From positions 248,001 through 312,000 of the forward strand of contig NBIV01000035.1 in the NCBI GenBank assembly GCA_003194525.1: DNA of 64,000 nt. Reading direction: 5' to 3'. The notes below the pieces were generated by a model. It saw only the letters and a list, made by a program, of their open reading frames with translations, made no database searches and was not told the origin of the DNA. A program made the position numbers and the translations under genes. Below, piece after piece: positions 19,832 to 28,796 of the stretch. Within the stretch, counting starts at the first letter, position 1. Each line of letters opens with the position of its first letter. The stretch is from Gracilariopsis chorda. Taxonomy: Eukaryota > Rhodophyta > Florideophyceae > Gracilariales > Gracilariaceae.

Positions 19832-20428
19832 GCTGTGCTTTCACACCAGCATATAAAGCATACTGCAGAGCGAGCGTTACCAAGAAGCAAGCACTATTCG
19901 CGGAGTACTTCAGGTATAGATGTAGAGTAGAAAGAATATACGGACACAGTTGAATACTTCTACATGAGCACCATATCTCAAGAAGGTTTACGTATGAATG
20001 GATTTCCCGTCTCTGCAGGCATCCGTGTTACTGCTATACGTAATATCGCTTGCTTGTGAGATGTGGCGATGGGCTCACTCTGTACTCGAATCACACTTGT
20101 CTTGACCAGCGATACGTTGCTGGGCTGTCTCGCGTCGGTTGAGCTGGATGTAGCATGATAAGCTTGAGACATGCTGGTTTTCCTAGCGAGAGAACGCTAC
20201 TTTCAATGGAAGCGCTCTACACGAAATAGGAATTAAACTAGTGTACCCATAAAAGAGAGAGAGAGAAGCTTGAGACAATTCTATATACTTCGTTTCATAG
20301 GAATATGGTAAACAAATGACTTTTCATTGTAGTATCTACTCATTAGGTGTAAAACCAAAGGCGGTCTCCATCGACATATATTGCGCTAAAGCCATGTCAG
20401 CCCCTCTGAAAACGATGGGTTGGGCATT
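19832..20428. other. Convergent intergenic region NOT4 / CDC26
   Basis: 597 bp. A 64-codon minus-strand ATG frame (20172-19978) matches nothing known. Two short copies of AAGCTTGAGACA occur near 20160 and 20266, and a short GA run near 20256. Probably the two 3' UTRs. Confidence 0.45.
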
Positions 20429-20653
20429 TTATTTCTCTTCTTTCGTGTTCCCAAGGACAAAGCCCAGTCTATCGCGCAAAGACATGCCTTGGACAGCATT
20501 CTCGCGAGCCGATAGTTCGGTCAAAGTCTCTGCACGTGAACCTTTTCCCTGAGTCTCTTGTTCGAATTTCTCCCTAGCCTGATTCCTCAGCTGGTCTAGT
20601 TCATCGATATCTGCTTGATCAACTTCGATCAACGTAGGCTTTCGACGTAGCAT
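20429..20653 (-). CDS. CDC26: Anaphase-promoting complex subunit CDC26 (APC12)
   Basis: 74 aa, ATG at 20653. The N-terminus MLRRKPTLIEVDQADIDEL matches the invariant CDC26 start (MLRRKPT-x-[LI]-E-[LV]), which inserts as an extended strand into the TPR superhelix of CDC16/APC6 and stabilises it. The middle is helical and charged; the end SLRDRLGFVLG resembles the conserved RIGY/RLGF tail. Length is normal for the family. The gene diverges from GINS PSF1 across 465 bp containing an E2F-type site. Confidence 0.9.
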   Translation of the reverse strand: MLRRKPTLIEVDQADIDELDQLRNQAREKFEQETQGKGSRAETLTELSARENAVQGMSLRDRLGFVLGNTKEEK

Positions 20654-21118
20654 TGTTCAATTTCGGAAAGGCTGCAACAATTCCAGCAACGTTGTTGAAC
20701 CAGGTACCCACTCTTAATTATGAAGAGGTCTAAAGAGACTTCGTCGAGATGCTTCGGTTCTTCGACTCGGCTGTTGGCTCAAACACGGTCAACCACAGTT
20801 GCTCAGAAAGACTGAATTCGTGAACGTGAGCCTCACCTGGGTACCGGTACCGTTGGTAGATACGACGTGCTGTACAACGTCCGGGTTGCGAAGGTGATTT
20901 TGTTTTTTAAACTCAAAAATCAAACATCAAAGGACCAAAGATGACAGTGTTAAGCAAACCGAAACAGCTTCCCGCCAAAATTACAATCTCTACGGAAACG
21001 TAGAGGCTCTAATGCCGACAATCGCTCTCCTACACAAGTGTGGTTCCAAGTGCTTCACTCCATCACCCCACACCACAAGCGCTTCTGCTTGAATGTGCCC
21101 TCACCACAGCTCCATCAA
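20654..21118. promoter_or_regulatory. Divergent promoter region CDC26 / PSF1
   Basis: 465 bp between diverging starts of an APC/C subunit and a replicative-helicase subunit. The perfect E2F-type site at 20969-20980 lies about 140 bp from the PSF1 ATG. No TATA box recognised. Confidence 0.6.
20969..20980. promoter_or_regulatory. E2F-type site TTCCCGCCAAAA
   Basis: The reverse complement TTTTGGCGGGAA is a textbook E2F/DP element (TTTSSCGC family). It lies 139 bp upstream of the PSF1 ATG and 316 bp from the CDC26 ATG, so it can act on either gene. Function is inferred from the motif and the gene class. Confidence 0.65.
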
Positions 21119-21752
21119 ATGCACACTACTTTTGCCTCTCAGCTCCTGGAGGAACTGCGCAAAACAAAATGGCTTCCACCATACAGAGTAAGTTCTTCTA
21201 TAAAGCTTCTACATCGAAACGATTCATATCATCTAACCGCATCTTCAGGATGGTGGATTGCGGCAAGTGGCTGCCGAAATCAAGGAGTTACTTGAACCGT
21301 TCTTAGAAATCATGCAAAGCAGACGCAGTGAAATCAGGACAAACAAAAGCTATGCCGCGGGGGCACTTGTATTCTTTCGTTCCGTCCAAAGGAACAAGCG
21401 CTGCGCCCTCGCGTATTTAATGAATCGTTTACGCCGTATCCAACAGTATCGCTGGGAAATGGGGGCGTGCGCAGCCGCCCATCTTGCAGAAAACATGTCA
21501 GCCCCTGAGTCTCACTTTCTAAAAGAGTACAACAATCTTGTCGGAAGGTATTCACAAACCGTTGATCTCGACCTCACAGCTGATATTCAACCTCCGAGAG
21601 ACCTATTCATTGAAGTCCGCGTGCGATATGACTGCGGTTCTGTTGTCACCGAGTCTGGACCTGTGGCTCTCAAACCCGGTACAGCACACTTTCTTAAGAG
21701 ATCTGACGTGGAACATCTTATTCGACAGGGCAGGCTTGACCATATCGTATAG
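21119..21752 (+). CDS. PSF1: GINS complex subunit PSF1, two exons
   Basis: PSF1 is one of four GINS subunits of the CMG replicative helicase. Exon 1 is 21119-21187 (MHTTFASQLLEELRKTKWLP...), the intron is 21188-21248 (GTAAGT...TTCAG, 61 bp) and exon 2 runs to 21752; total 190 aa, close to human PSF1 (196). Splicing joins PYR to DGGLRQVAAEI, reproducing the conserved DGLRQV block. Further matches are RNKRCALAYLMNRLRRI...RWEMG, and the C-terminal B-domain with LFIEVRV...LKPGTAHFLKRSDVEHLIRQG. Without exon 1 the helical N-terminus would be lost. Convergent with the sulfotransferase gene; only 13 bp separate the two stop codons. Confidence 0.95.
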
Positions 21753-21765
21753 CGATTGTCGTTCA

Positions 21766-22839
21766 TCACGCCACAAATTTACACTTGGGAATACCCTTCA
21801 AGCGTTGTTCATACAGAGCCTTAGCGAATATGTAAAGTTTAAGGTCTGCTTCTTCAACTCGTAGCGCAGCGGTTCGGATATGTTGCGGAATTACATTCAA
21901 GACTCGACTCGTCTGGCCTCGAATGTTTCTACGTCCCCGTGTGATGTTCGTATAGCGCAGATTCACATTGCGCCCCAAACGACCTCGACTGCCACAAGCT
22001 ACGTTCAGCAACTCGGACAGCATGCATGCCGATTGCGCATATCTGTCCTGTAGACCCACAAAGAAGAAGTGATCCACAAGGTGTCGCTTCGCTTCAAGCA
22101 AAGCTCCACTTCTGGGGCGAGTAAAGCTATCAATAACCCGAGAGCGTATATTTGCCCACAGTTCGCCAGGATTAGTATCCGTAGACAATCGCTTAACCAT
22201 GTAGTTTTGGTTTTTGTGAAGCAGATATTCATGAAGCTCCTCAGCTTGTTTGCTGGAGTGATTCGCTTCAAAGTGTTGAAAGTGCGATATCTTTCTACGC
22301 AGCGGATGTCGGACAAACGTAAAATACCGTACTTCACGTTCGGGGAAAAAGTGGTGAGCACCGAAATATTGATGTCCCATGATCATATCAATGGCGTTAA
22401 GCTTTGATGGACGTAGTTTGGCCAAGTCGTCTAAGTTGCAGTCTGTGTCCTGTGAGTTTTTGTGACGATTGAAGTACCAAGCCGTAAAACGAGAATCGGG
22501 ATATGCTGGATGGCAGGTGTGATAAAGAGTAAAATTGTTCTTCTTGGCAAAAGAGTATAGAGCATCTTTTAAACTGTTTCCTCCCGTCTTATGAAGATGC
22601 AAAAAAATATACAAAGGTTTCTTCCGGGGGCATGGCAACGAGCGTTCTTCTCCGAGTTGCTGCAGAGATTGCAGTAAAGACGGTTGGGTTGCATTTGTCT
22701 TAAGGAGATACGCGACTATGCCAAGAACTGATAGAAAGCCGAGACATAGCCGCTGGACAGAGTTTGGCGATAATTTGTATCGTTTCTTAAAGTTGGTCCA
22801 GGTGGTTCTTTGTCGATTGTAGGTGAAGGGCAAAGGCAT
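21766..22839 (-). CDS. Golgi-type carbohydrate sulfotransferase (Sulfotransfer_2 family)
   Basis: 357 aa with type II topology: a short basic N-tail, one membrane anchor at about 30-47 (LCLGFLSVLGIVAYLL), then a lumenal catalytic domain. The 5'-phosphosulfate loop is FLHLHKTGGNSL and the 3'-phosphate-binding segment is FVRHPLRRKISHF, both typical of heparan/uronyl 2-O- and 6-O-sulfotransferases. The donor would be PAPS. In algae such enzymes are expected to sulfate cell-wall or matrix polysaccharides; the acceptor cannot be read from sequence. LDAH lies 378 bp upstream on the same strand. Confidence 0.82.
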   Translation of the reverse strand: MPLPFTYNRQRTTWTNFKKRYKLSPNSVQRLCLGFLSVLGIVAYLLKTNATQPSLLQSLQQLGEERSLPCPRKKPLYIFLHLHKTGGNSLKDALYSFAKKNNFTLYHTCHPAYPDSRFTAWYFNRHKNSQDTDCNLDDLAKLRPSKLNAIDMIMGHQYFGAHHFFPEREVRYFTFVRHPLRRKISHFQHFEANHSSKQAEELHEYLLHKNQNYMVKRLSTDTNPGELWANIRSRVIDSFTRPRSGALLEAKRHLVDHFFFVGLQDRYAQSACMLSELLNVACGSRGRLGRNVNLRYTNITRGRRNIRGQTSRVLNVIPQHIRTAALRVEEADLKLYIFAKALYEQRLKGIPKCKFVA

Positions 22840-23217
22840 AGTGCAGTGTCATGGTCACCAGACCTTGAACACTAACGGTTGTTACTCGCGTTGGCCCCGT
22901 TCCTAAGGTAGCCTAGAGTGAGGAATGGAGGATATACTTGTACGCAAGCTGGCCAGAGGTGTTGATATGTCAGTCATGCTCAATTGCATTGAGCGATGAG
23001 ATGGGTACAGCGAGTAGATACAAAAGATGTGGTTCGCAGATTGACAAAAATTCAAGCGCCGTTGAAGTAACGAGATTTGTTCAATTACCAATGGATGGGA
23101 CAGAGGCGTTACCGATACGTAGCAGAAGGCTAACACTTGCATGCAAGTTAATGTTATCGAAGCGACGAGTTTTTTCTCAACTGCTATCATTGCGCTTTTC
23201 GAAGGGGGTTCTGTAAT
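22840..23217. other. Intergenic region upstream of the sulfotransferase gene
   Basis: 378 bp between the sulfotransferase ATG and the LDAH stop, both on the minus strand. Short frames on both strands match nothing. Should contain the sulfotransferase promoter and LDAH 3' UTR. Confidence 0.45.
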
Positions 23218-24327
23218 TCAAGAGGAAGCGCTTCCGTTCGGAACGGCTTGGTTAACAGTGTGGTGAATCCTTTCGGCGATCCAAGGCGCGATTGCGCGAA
23301 CAAGACGGTCGGTTTCGGAATCGCTCAAGACAAATGCATGCGACACCTTCTGCAAATGCTGAATTTCCAAGCGCCTTTCAAAGTGCTGACGTATATGGCT
23401 TCTAGCATCTTCCGGGCACCAGCGATCATTATCAACGCACAGCGTGAGAGAGTGTTGCGGAAGTCGGTGCGCTTGAACGTGAGTAATTCTCTTCATTTCG
23501 TCTCTAGCAAGAGATGTGACATTTGCGTACAAAGCCCTTCTACGGCCGTCGACAACGGCTCGAGTGACGTCTTGCACACTGTGGGAGTGTCGGGCACGTT
23601 GTAACAGGGCCTCCCTGAACATTGGGGGTAGAAAGGCGGTGGCCAGCCAGGCGCCCCATGAAGTGAGCGCCCAATTGTCTTGAATGAGGAGTCGCAGAAA
23701 TGGACCGGCGCAGTAGGCCATCTGCCATATACACGGCATGAGCATGACGAGATTGGCGTTTCGCGCAATCTTGTCTCCCAGACTGTCCAGCACTCGCAAC
23801 GACAGGAAGGCGCCGTACGAATGACCGACAAAGATAAAGTTGTCTCGCATATCAGTCATTTCACGCAGATAATGAATGTAGTACGCCACGTGATCTTGTA
23901 TGACGAATTCAGTATCTCCATTAAGTTGTCGAACATCATGTCCGGGTAATCCGAGCGCATGCAGAGATACGTGATTGCGAACATCGTGCGGAAGACGCGT
24001 ATGAAGCTTGTGAAGGAGGGGACGATAATACTCGATGACACCGGGATTACCAGGAGCCAAGACGATGTGCGTATGGGGGGTAGCCTTTTTTGAAGGTACT
24101 ATGCGCAATACCTCGGCGCGTACTGACGTGGGTGAAGTGAAGATATCGCATTGTGGGGCGCGTTGGACGCTGAGCGTGGCGGCGCGGAGGGCGGTGCGCG
24201 GCTTGTGGATTACGCGACGGGGGGGGATCTTGGAGCGGGCCATCGGGAGGCTGTGCGCTTGTTGAGGCAGTGGAGTGGCGGTCAGTAGCGGCCGTATCCA
24301 CGCACTCACTCCCACCGCGCTCCGCAT
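23218..24327 (-). CDS. LDAH: LDAH-like alpha/beta hydrolase (lipid droplet-associated hydrolase)
   Basis: 369 aa from ATG 24327; a second in-frame ATG at 24243 would give 341 aa. The frame extends further upstream only from a GTG. The family signature is clear: IVLAPGNPGVIEYYRPLL, HALGLPGHD, the nucleophile elbow GHSYGAF, the hydrophobic LVMLMPCIWQMA, and a catalytic histidine in KVSHAFVLS. LDAH proteins associate with lipid droplets and are proposed lipases or esterases, with the activity debated. The extra N-terminal 30-60 residues are basic and hydroxylated and could be an organelle presequence, which would be unusual. Divergent from the CDF gene. Confidence 0.82.
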   Translation of the reverse strand: MRSAVGVSAWIRPLLTATPLPQQAHSLPMARSKIPPRRVIHKPRTALRAATLSVQRAPQCDIFTSPTSVRAEVLRIVPSKKATPHTHIVLAPGNPGVIEYYRPLLHKLHTRLPHDVRNHVSLHALGLPGHDVRQLNGDTEFVIQDHVAYYIHYLREMTDMRDNFIFVGHSYGAFLSLRVLDSLGDKIARNANLVMLMPCIWQMAYCAGPFLRLLIQDNWALTSWGAWLATAFLPPMFREALLQRARHSHSVQDVTRAVVDGRRRALYANVTSLARDEMKRITHVQAHRLPQHSLTLCVDNDRWCPEDARSHIRQHFERRLEIQHLQKVSHAFVLSDSETDRLVRAIAPWIAERIHHTVNQAVPNGSASS

Positions 24328-24673
24328 TGCGCGTGAGTGAGGGCCATCGCCACGCGGCTGATGATGCACCGCTGCTTGCCGTTTTGTGAGCACTTCGCTC
24401 AGCTGCAGCCGTACATTTGCATTGTGTACGTTTTGTGGGTACAGGTATAGCGTCGAACCGAAAAAACAAAGCTCTACCCTTGGTACAACAAATGGACAAG
24501 TCCGCGCCACCGACGCCGAGCACCTTTGTGTGGATATCTCTTAGACTCTACAAACGTAAAGAGTTCGCAGTCTTTCAGTCTATCACTCATCGTTAACGCC
24601 GCCGTTGTAGCTTCGCGTTGGGCTGTCTGCTTGCGCCGCCACAACTTGCGCGAGGCTCTCGCCCTCATCGCCG
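24328..24673. promoter_or_regulatory. Divergent intergenic region LDAH / CDF
   Basis: 346 bp between diverging starts; shorter if LDAH begins upstream. GC-rich on the LDAH side. No clear promoter element. Confidence 0.4.
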
Positions 24674-25534
24674 ATGCCAGTCGTGTCGCTTTCCTCCTCG
24701 CACATTTACGCCACCTTCACCCTAGTCTTCACAACTCTGCTACTACAAACCTCCATCCACGATGACCATCCGCACGCCATAGCGCGCGCCTCGCTCCAAT
24801 TTCTCACCGCGCTCGCGCTACTCCCCGTCTGCAAACGCCCGCAACAACCAAAGTCTCTCACCGCAAGATGGCCCGTGCTAGCCGCCTTTCTGCTCTGTCT
24901 CACCCTTCTCATTGACGCCGTGCTCCGCGTTCTCACCGCGCTGGAGGTGCTTCTGTACAACCTTCCCCGTGTAATCTTTCAATCTCATTTCGCGCTCGTT
25001 CTCGCCCGCCTTCTCGTTACGTGTTTCGCCATGTTTGCGTTACGCACCTTGGCAGCGCCCCCCACTTCGAAACACACCCCGCCAAGATCCCCCGCAATTC
25101 GCGCAATGTACATTCACGCAGTTGGTGCAACCCTGGCAAATGCATCAGATTTGCTCGGGCTCGTGTGTAATTCAGCGCTTCCCTCTGCCATTTTTGACAC
25201 CCTGGCCTCTATCTTTACCATACTTATCGTTGTACCGCTTTTTCGTCACACGACCAGAATACTCATGCACGCCGCTCCATACGGTATTGGTGCTACCATC
25301 GAGGCGAGGAGAGACGCCGTTATGAAGCTTGATGGCGTGCTTCACTGCGGTGATATCCACATCTGGGAGGAAGGCGAGGGTCTTGTTGTCGGTACTATAT
25401 GCGTGCTTGTCGAAATTCACGTTGATAAGGCCAGCGTGTTGGACACTACTGCCCGCGCTTTTGACGGTATTGTAGATGATCTTACCATCCAGGTCGAAAG
25501 CTGTCGTTCCGATGATGATCAACATCGCATGTGA
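24674..25534 (+). CDS. Cation diffusion facilitator-like membrane protein with altered metal site
   Basis: 286 aa from ATG 24674. Several hydrophobic helices are followed by a cytosolic domain that ends as in CDF/ZnT proteins: FDTLASIFTILIVVPLFRHTTRIL, then LDGVLHCGDIHIWEEGEGLVVGTICVLVEIH. The helix that normally holds the HxxxD zinc-binding pair reads HAVGATLANASD, so the aspartate position is alanine, and the expected partner site in an earlier helix (LLIDAVLRVL) lacks the histidine. It is shorter than most ZnT5/ZnT7 or MTP proteins. It may be a non-transporting partner, as ZnT6 is for ZnT5, or may carry another ion. Confidence 0.65.
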   Translation: MPVVSLSSSHIYATFTLVFTTLLLQTSIHDDHPHAIARASLQFLTALALLPVCKRPQQPKSLTARWPVLAAFLLCLTLLIDAVLRVLTALEVLLYNLPRVIFQSHFALVLARLLVTCFAMFALRTLAAPPTSKHTPPRSPAIRAMYIHAVGATLANASDLLGLVCNSALPSAIFDTLASIFTILIVVPLFRHTTRILMHAAPYGIGATIEARRDAVMKLDGVLHCGDIHIWEEGEGLVVGTICVLVEIHVDKASVLDTTARAFDGIVDDLTIQVESCRSDDDQHRM

Positions 25535-26553
25535 CTGTTTTTTTGTTCTGCCCCCATATCTTACCTTTTGTAATATGCCTCTGTCGTCTTTGTACATCTC
25601 TGGTCCTATCATCACCTCTTGTTTCAATATACGTTCGTTTCCTTTGTACGTTCATTCTGCTCCTAACCTCACGTTTCGCCGTGCATTTTTGCAACAACCA
25701 TACTTCTCTGCGTACGTTACGAAATTCTTCCCTCGTATCGCACTCTTGTGCATTCTATTCTGTGTGTGTTATCCTCTACATGCTTCCTGAAAAGTGCCTT
25801 CAATCGTTCGTTGATGAACGTGAGTAACATCGTCCCACACATTGTCCCACTAGTTCTCGAAACTTTGTCGCCCTGCTTGTAATGATCTCTTACATAACTT
25901 GACACCACGCATTATCTCGTTAGTCTTCAAAGGTAGCTAATCACGTAGCTACGAGCCATGCCAATCTGACAAGTACTTTTAAGAAAATGATTCCCCTGTC
26001 ATGCCGTCATGAGCCATGGTGAGCCCATATCAAACCAATGCTACATCCCTTCACCTTCATTTTTCTCTGATATCCAAAAGGAGGCTATCGTGAACCAGAG
26101 ACGTCGGTGATGCGACCATCATCCGAATTCACAGCAAATCGGCCCGCTTTTCTGACAACCCGACAAAACACCAAAAAGGGACTCAGGATAAACAAATCTT
26201 CCTATATCAGCCATCACTCAGATTCTGCCACGAAACCATATGCGTTTAGCGTGTTCCTGCTTTTCGACTCATCAAGTGCACGCTGTTGGAGGATGAGACG
26301 CAACGATTCGGGACGCTCTTGAACTAAGACAAAGCCACAGTAAACCCCTGCTAGAGTCCTTTCCCTACTTCATGCACATGGAGCCAATAGCAAGTCAGGC
26401 CCCACGCTGTTCAATGTGTTTGTTTTCGCATGGTTCTACGGTTCTGTATTTAAACACCGTCACTCCATTCTAAGTATACTCTCCGGAGTTGGGTTTATCT
26501 TTGTAGCGGGTGACTCCTCTCAGTCGTTTGAGCAATAGCAACAGCACAGAGAA
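25535..26553. other. 1-kb intergenic region
   Basis: Pyrimidine-rich on the plus strand just after the CDF stop (3' UTR-like). No coding frame that I recognise. A TATA-like TATTTAAA at 26447 sits about 100 bp before the next ATG. Confidence 0.45.
26447..26454 (+). promoter_or_regulatory. TATA-like element
   Basis: TATTTAAA about 100 bp upstream of the ATG at 26554, a plausible core promoter for the type I membrane protein gene. Motif only. Confidence 0.35.
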
Positions 26554-27690
26554 ATGTGGGAAGTGAGGCTAATCTGTTTTGTCACATCTTTGAGTTTACT
26601 GTTTCAATGTTTGCGGGCCCAAGAATGTACAGCACCACCAGATACCGACTTCGACAGGGAACCCAACTTCTGGTGCAGCTTAGACGCAGTCGTCTACATA
26701 ACAGACGAATGTACAACACGAATTGAAGAATTCATCGAGTCTCCATGGGCACACGGCCGGCTTGTGCGATACATTCCTCATCAAAAGAACCAGGTCATCA
26801 AAGAAATCCGAGCATTCAACATGAAAGACGGACTACGGACGTCATTGAGTGTAACTGCAGAGGCAGATTCGGCAAACACGAACACAGCAGTAATCATCCG
26901 GGCCCCCGTGTCGAAACAGGCTGTACAAATCGCTCTTCAATACCAAGTGGAAAACGGGGTAGAACTGTTCAGATCCTGCGAAGATACGTCTTCTTTGTTC
27001 ACCACAGCCGCAGAAGGAGCGGCGGCGAGGTATCAACTGGTGAAATGGAGCTCTGGAGGAAAGTCTGCTGGAGAAATTAAGCGTCTGGGAGCGTTGTTCT
27101 CACTTACGGAATCGCCAAGGATGACGTACGTGGAAGCTCCTATTAGAAAGCCCTCTGAATTTGATGTGGCTACTGCAACAAACAGTTCGTTTCCCTCTGA
27201 ACAGATCCGAGTGAGTCACCGCGGGAATTCAAGTGGGTTAGAGCCTGCGTCTATTATGTTCTACTTTGTTGCCAGTCTTACTAGGGGTAGTGCAATTTGT
27301 GCGAACACGCGGAACTGCGAGAGGGAAGCGAAGATAGCGAAAGAAAAGTACAAATCAGATGGACTGACCAAAGTGATGATTGGGCTTGGAGTGGCGCTCG
27401 GAGTGCTTGTAACGGTTGTGGGAATTGGGTTATGGATCTCGTGCTGCAAGAGTTTGACGAAGAGAAAGACTGGGAATATGGATAATTTACCACTTAGCCT
27501 TCGACACTTTGCATATGATACTGGTGACGATAAGCAGAATGGACAAAGGAGACAATGGACTAAAGGAATAAACAATACTGGGAGGAAGGAATACCTTGCT
27601 ATTGACCTGTCTCCAGGAAACCAACTGGGCTCGACACCGACGATAGAGCAGCCGAACGCAAAAGTGGCATCGAAAGACATCACAGAGTGA
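26554..27690 (+). CDS. Type I membrane protein with signal peptide, unknown
   Basis: 378 aa. Residues 1-22 are a clear signal peptide (MWEVRLICFVTSLSLLFQCLRA). The exposed region (about 23-275) contains several cysteines (CTAPP, FWCSLD, DECTTR, RSCEDT, AICANTRNCER), likely disulfide-bonded, and three NSS/NTS-type N-glycosylation sites. One membrane span (MIGLGVALGVLVTVVGIGLW) is followed by SCCKS, a possible palmitoylation site, and a polar cytosolic tail of about 85 residues. No known domain is recognised. It may be a surface protein specific to this lineage. Confidence 0.6.
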   Translation: MWEVRLICFVTSLSLLFQCLRAQECTAPPDTDFDREPNFWCSLDAVVYITDECTTRIEEFIESPWAHGRLVRYIPHQKNQVIKEIRAFNMKDGLRTSLSVTAEADSANTNTAVIIRAPVSKQAVQIALQYQVENGVELFRSCEDTSSLFTTAAEGAAARYQLVKWSSGGKSAGEIKRLGALFSLTESPRMTYVEAPIRKPSEFDVATATNSSFPSEQIRVSHRGNSSGLEPASIMFYFVASLTRGSAICANTRNCEREAKIAKEKYKSDGLTKVMIGLGVALGVLVTVVGIGLWISCCKSLTKRKTGNMDNLPLSLRHFAYDTGDDKQNGQRRQWTKGINNTGRKEYLAIDLSPGNQLGSTPTIEQPNAKVASKDITE

Positions 27691-27954
27691 AATAGTCGTT
27701 TCTCGAAAAAGGTTTAGCAAACAGGTGATGAAAATGAAGAGCAACAAAACATGCATGTTTACAAAAGAAACAAGTGTACAAAGGACAGAAAAGAAAGGCA
27801 CTTGATCAAACGCGGGTAGCAAGGGTAAAAACACAATACAGTAGATTGGCGTGCATGCGCATAATGGGCGCTACAAAGAAAACGTTGTAACATTATGTTT
27901 TCACAAGGCAAGTAAGAATGGATGGGTTCGGGACAGGGAGTGCGGTGGCTAACT

Positions 27955-28276
27955 CTAGTACTTTCCGTCTTTCGGCCTTCTGAAGAGCAGAATATGGGGC
28001 TCTGGACGATGAATAGCGTAGTGGACCCAGCCACGACTTTGCTGGACGCCTATGGAACGCCATTCATTTTCGAGTAGTAAACGATCTTTTGGGACATGTT
28101 TGGCGATGTCCGCGGGGAGAATGACGTGCCTGAGCAGCGTTTTGCGAGCGTTAGCAAGTTAGTATGGGATGGTTTTGCAGAACGCCGTGGGGGCGACGAG
28201 CGGAGTTTTGGACTCACCTGTACTCGTAGACGTCGTCGTAGTACTTGTCCGAATATTGGATTTGGTGGGAGGGCAT
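27955..28276 (-). CDS. CKS1: Cyclin-dependent kinase regulatory subunit CKS1, two exons
   Basis: CKS proteins bind CDK1/2 and phosphorylated substrates and help processive phosphorylation. Exon 1 is 28276-28218 ([19 protein letters not shown]), the intron is 28217-28130 (GTGAGT...CTCAG, 88 bp) and exon 2 is 28129-27955; product 77 aa. All hallmarks are present: [37 protein letters not shown] and [12 protein letters not shown]. The hinge HxPEPH (here HRPEPH) that sets strand exchange is intact. Neither exon stands out as an open frame. Diverges from CDC45 across 520 bp with two E2F-type sites. Confidence 0.95.
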
Positions 28277-28629
28277 AGCGGCGGTTGCACGTGCAGGACG
28301 GGTGTTAGAGGCGATAGAGTGTGTGCGCTCAGCGGCGGGAAGGCGCAGCGCTCAGGGCAGCGCGACAAAAGTCGAAGGCGTTCGCTTCGCTTAAATACGA
28401 ATGAAGGCAGCCATTAGCGATTTGAAATTCTGCGAATACACGTGTATTCCAATGTGCATTACATGCTTCTTACAGCTGCCTTTCCTCAAGTTGCGGAACG
28501 GAAAGGTACGGCTGGGGTGCGCAGTACACGTCACGCCCGTCACGAAGAGTCACGCGGCCGTCACGGATGACAGCTGGACACTGCGCCACAGCGTGAGCTA
28601 CATCCGATGTAGTCCATCGTAACTCTACA

Positions 28630-28637
28630 GCGCGAAA
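28630..28637. promoter_or_regulatory. E2F-type site GCGCGAAA
   Basis: Reverse complement TTTCGCGC fits the E2F consensus TTTSSCGC exactly. It sits 25 bp from a second site, as is common in tandem E2F elements. Confidence 0.55.
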
Positions 28638-28661
28638 CGAAAGCGCAACAATGGATCCAAC

Positions 28662-28672
28662 TTCCCGCCAAA
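28662..28672. promoter_or_regulatory. E2F-type site TTCCCGCCAAA
   Basis: Same core as the site in the CDC26/PSF1 promoter (TTCCCGCCAAA is shared over 11 bases). Lies 125 bp before the CDC45 ATG. Confidence 0.65.
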
Positions 28673-28796
28673 TGAACACCGAAACGCAAACAGCAGTCCG
28701 AATCGCAATCTGCCCATGCATCTTCTCTGCGCCGCTTAACACCAACGTGCACCACAACGCACTTCACCCCCGCCGCCGTGCACCCTGCCCACCGAC

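Larger units (their letters stand above)
28277..28796. promoter_or_regulatory. Divergent promoter region CKS1 / CDC45
   Basis: 520 bp between the start codons of two cell-cycle genes. Two E2F-type sites lie at 28630-28637 and 28662-28672, 160 and 125 bp before the CDC45 ATG. Direct CACG/GTCACG repeats occur around 28528-28565. Confidence 0.6.
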
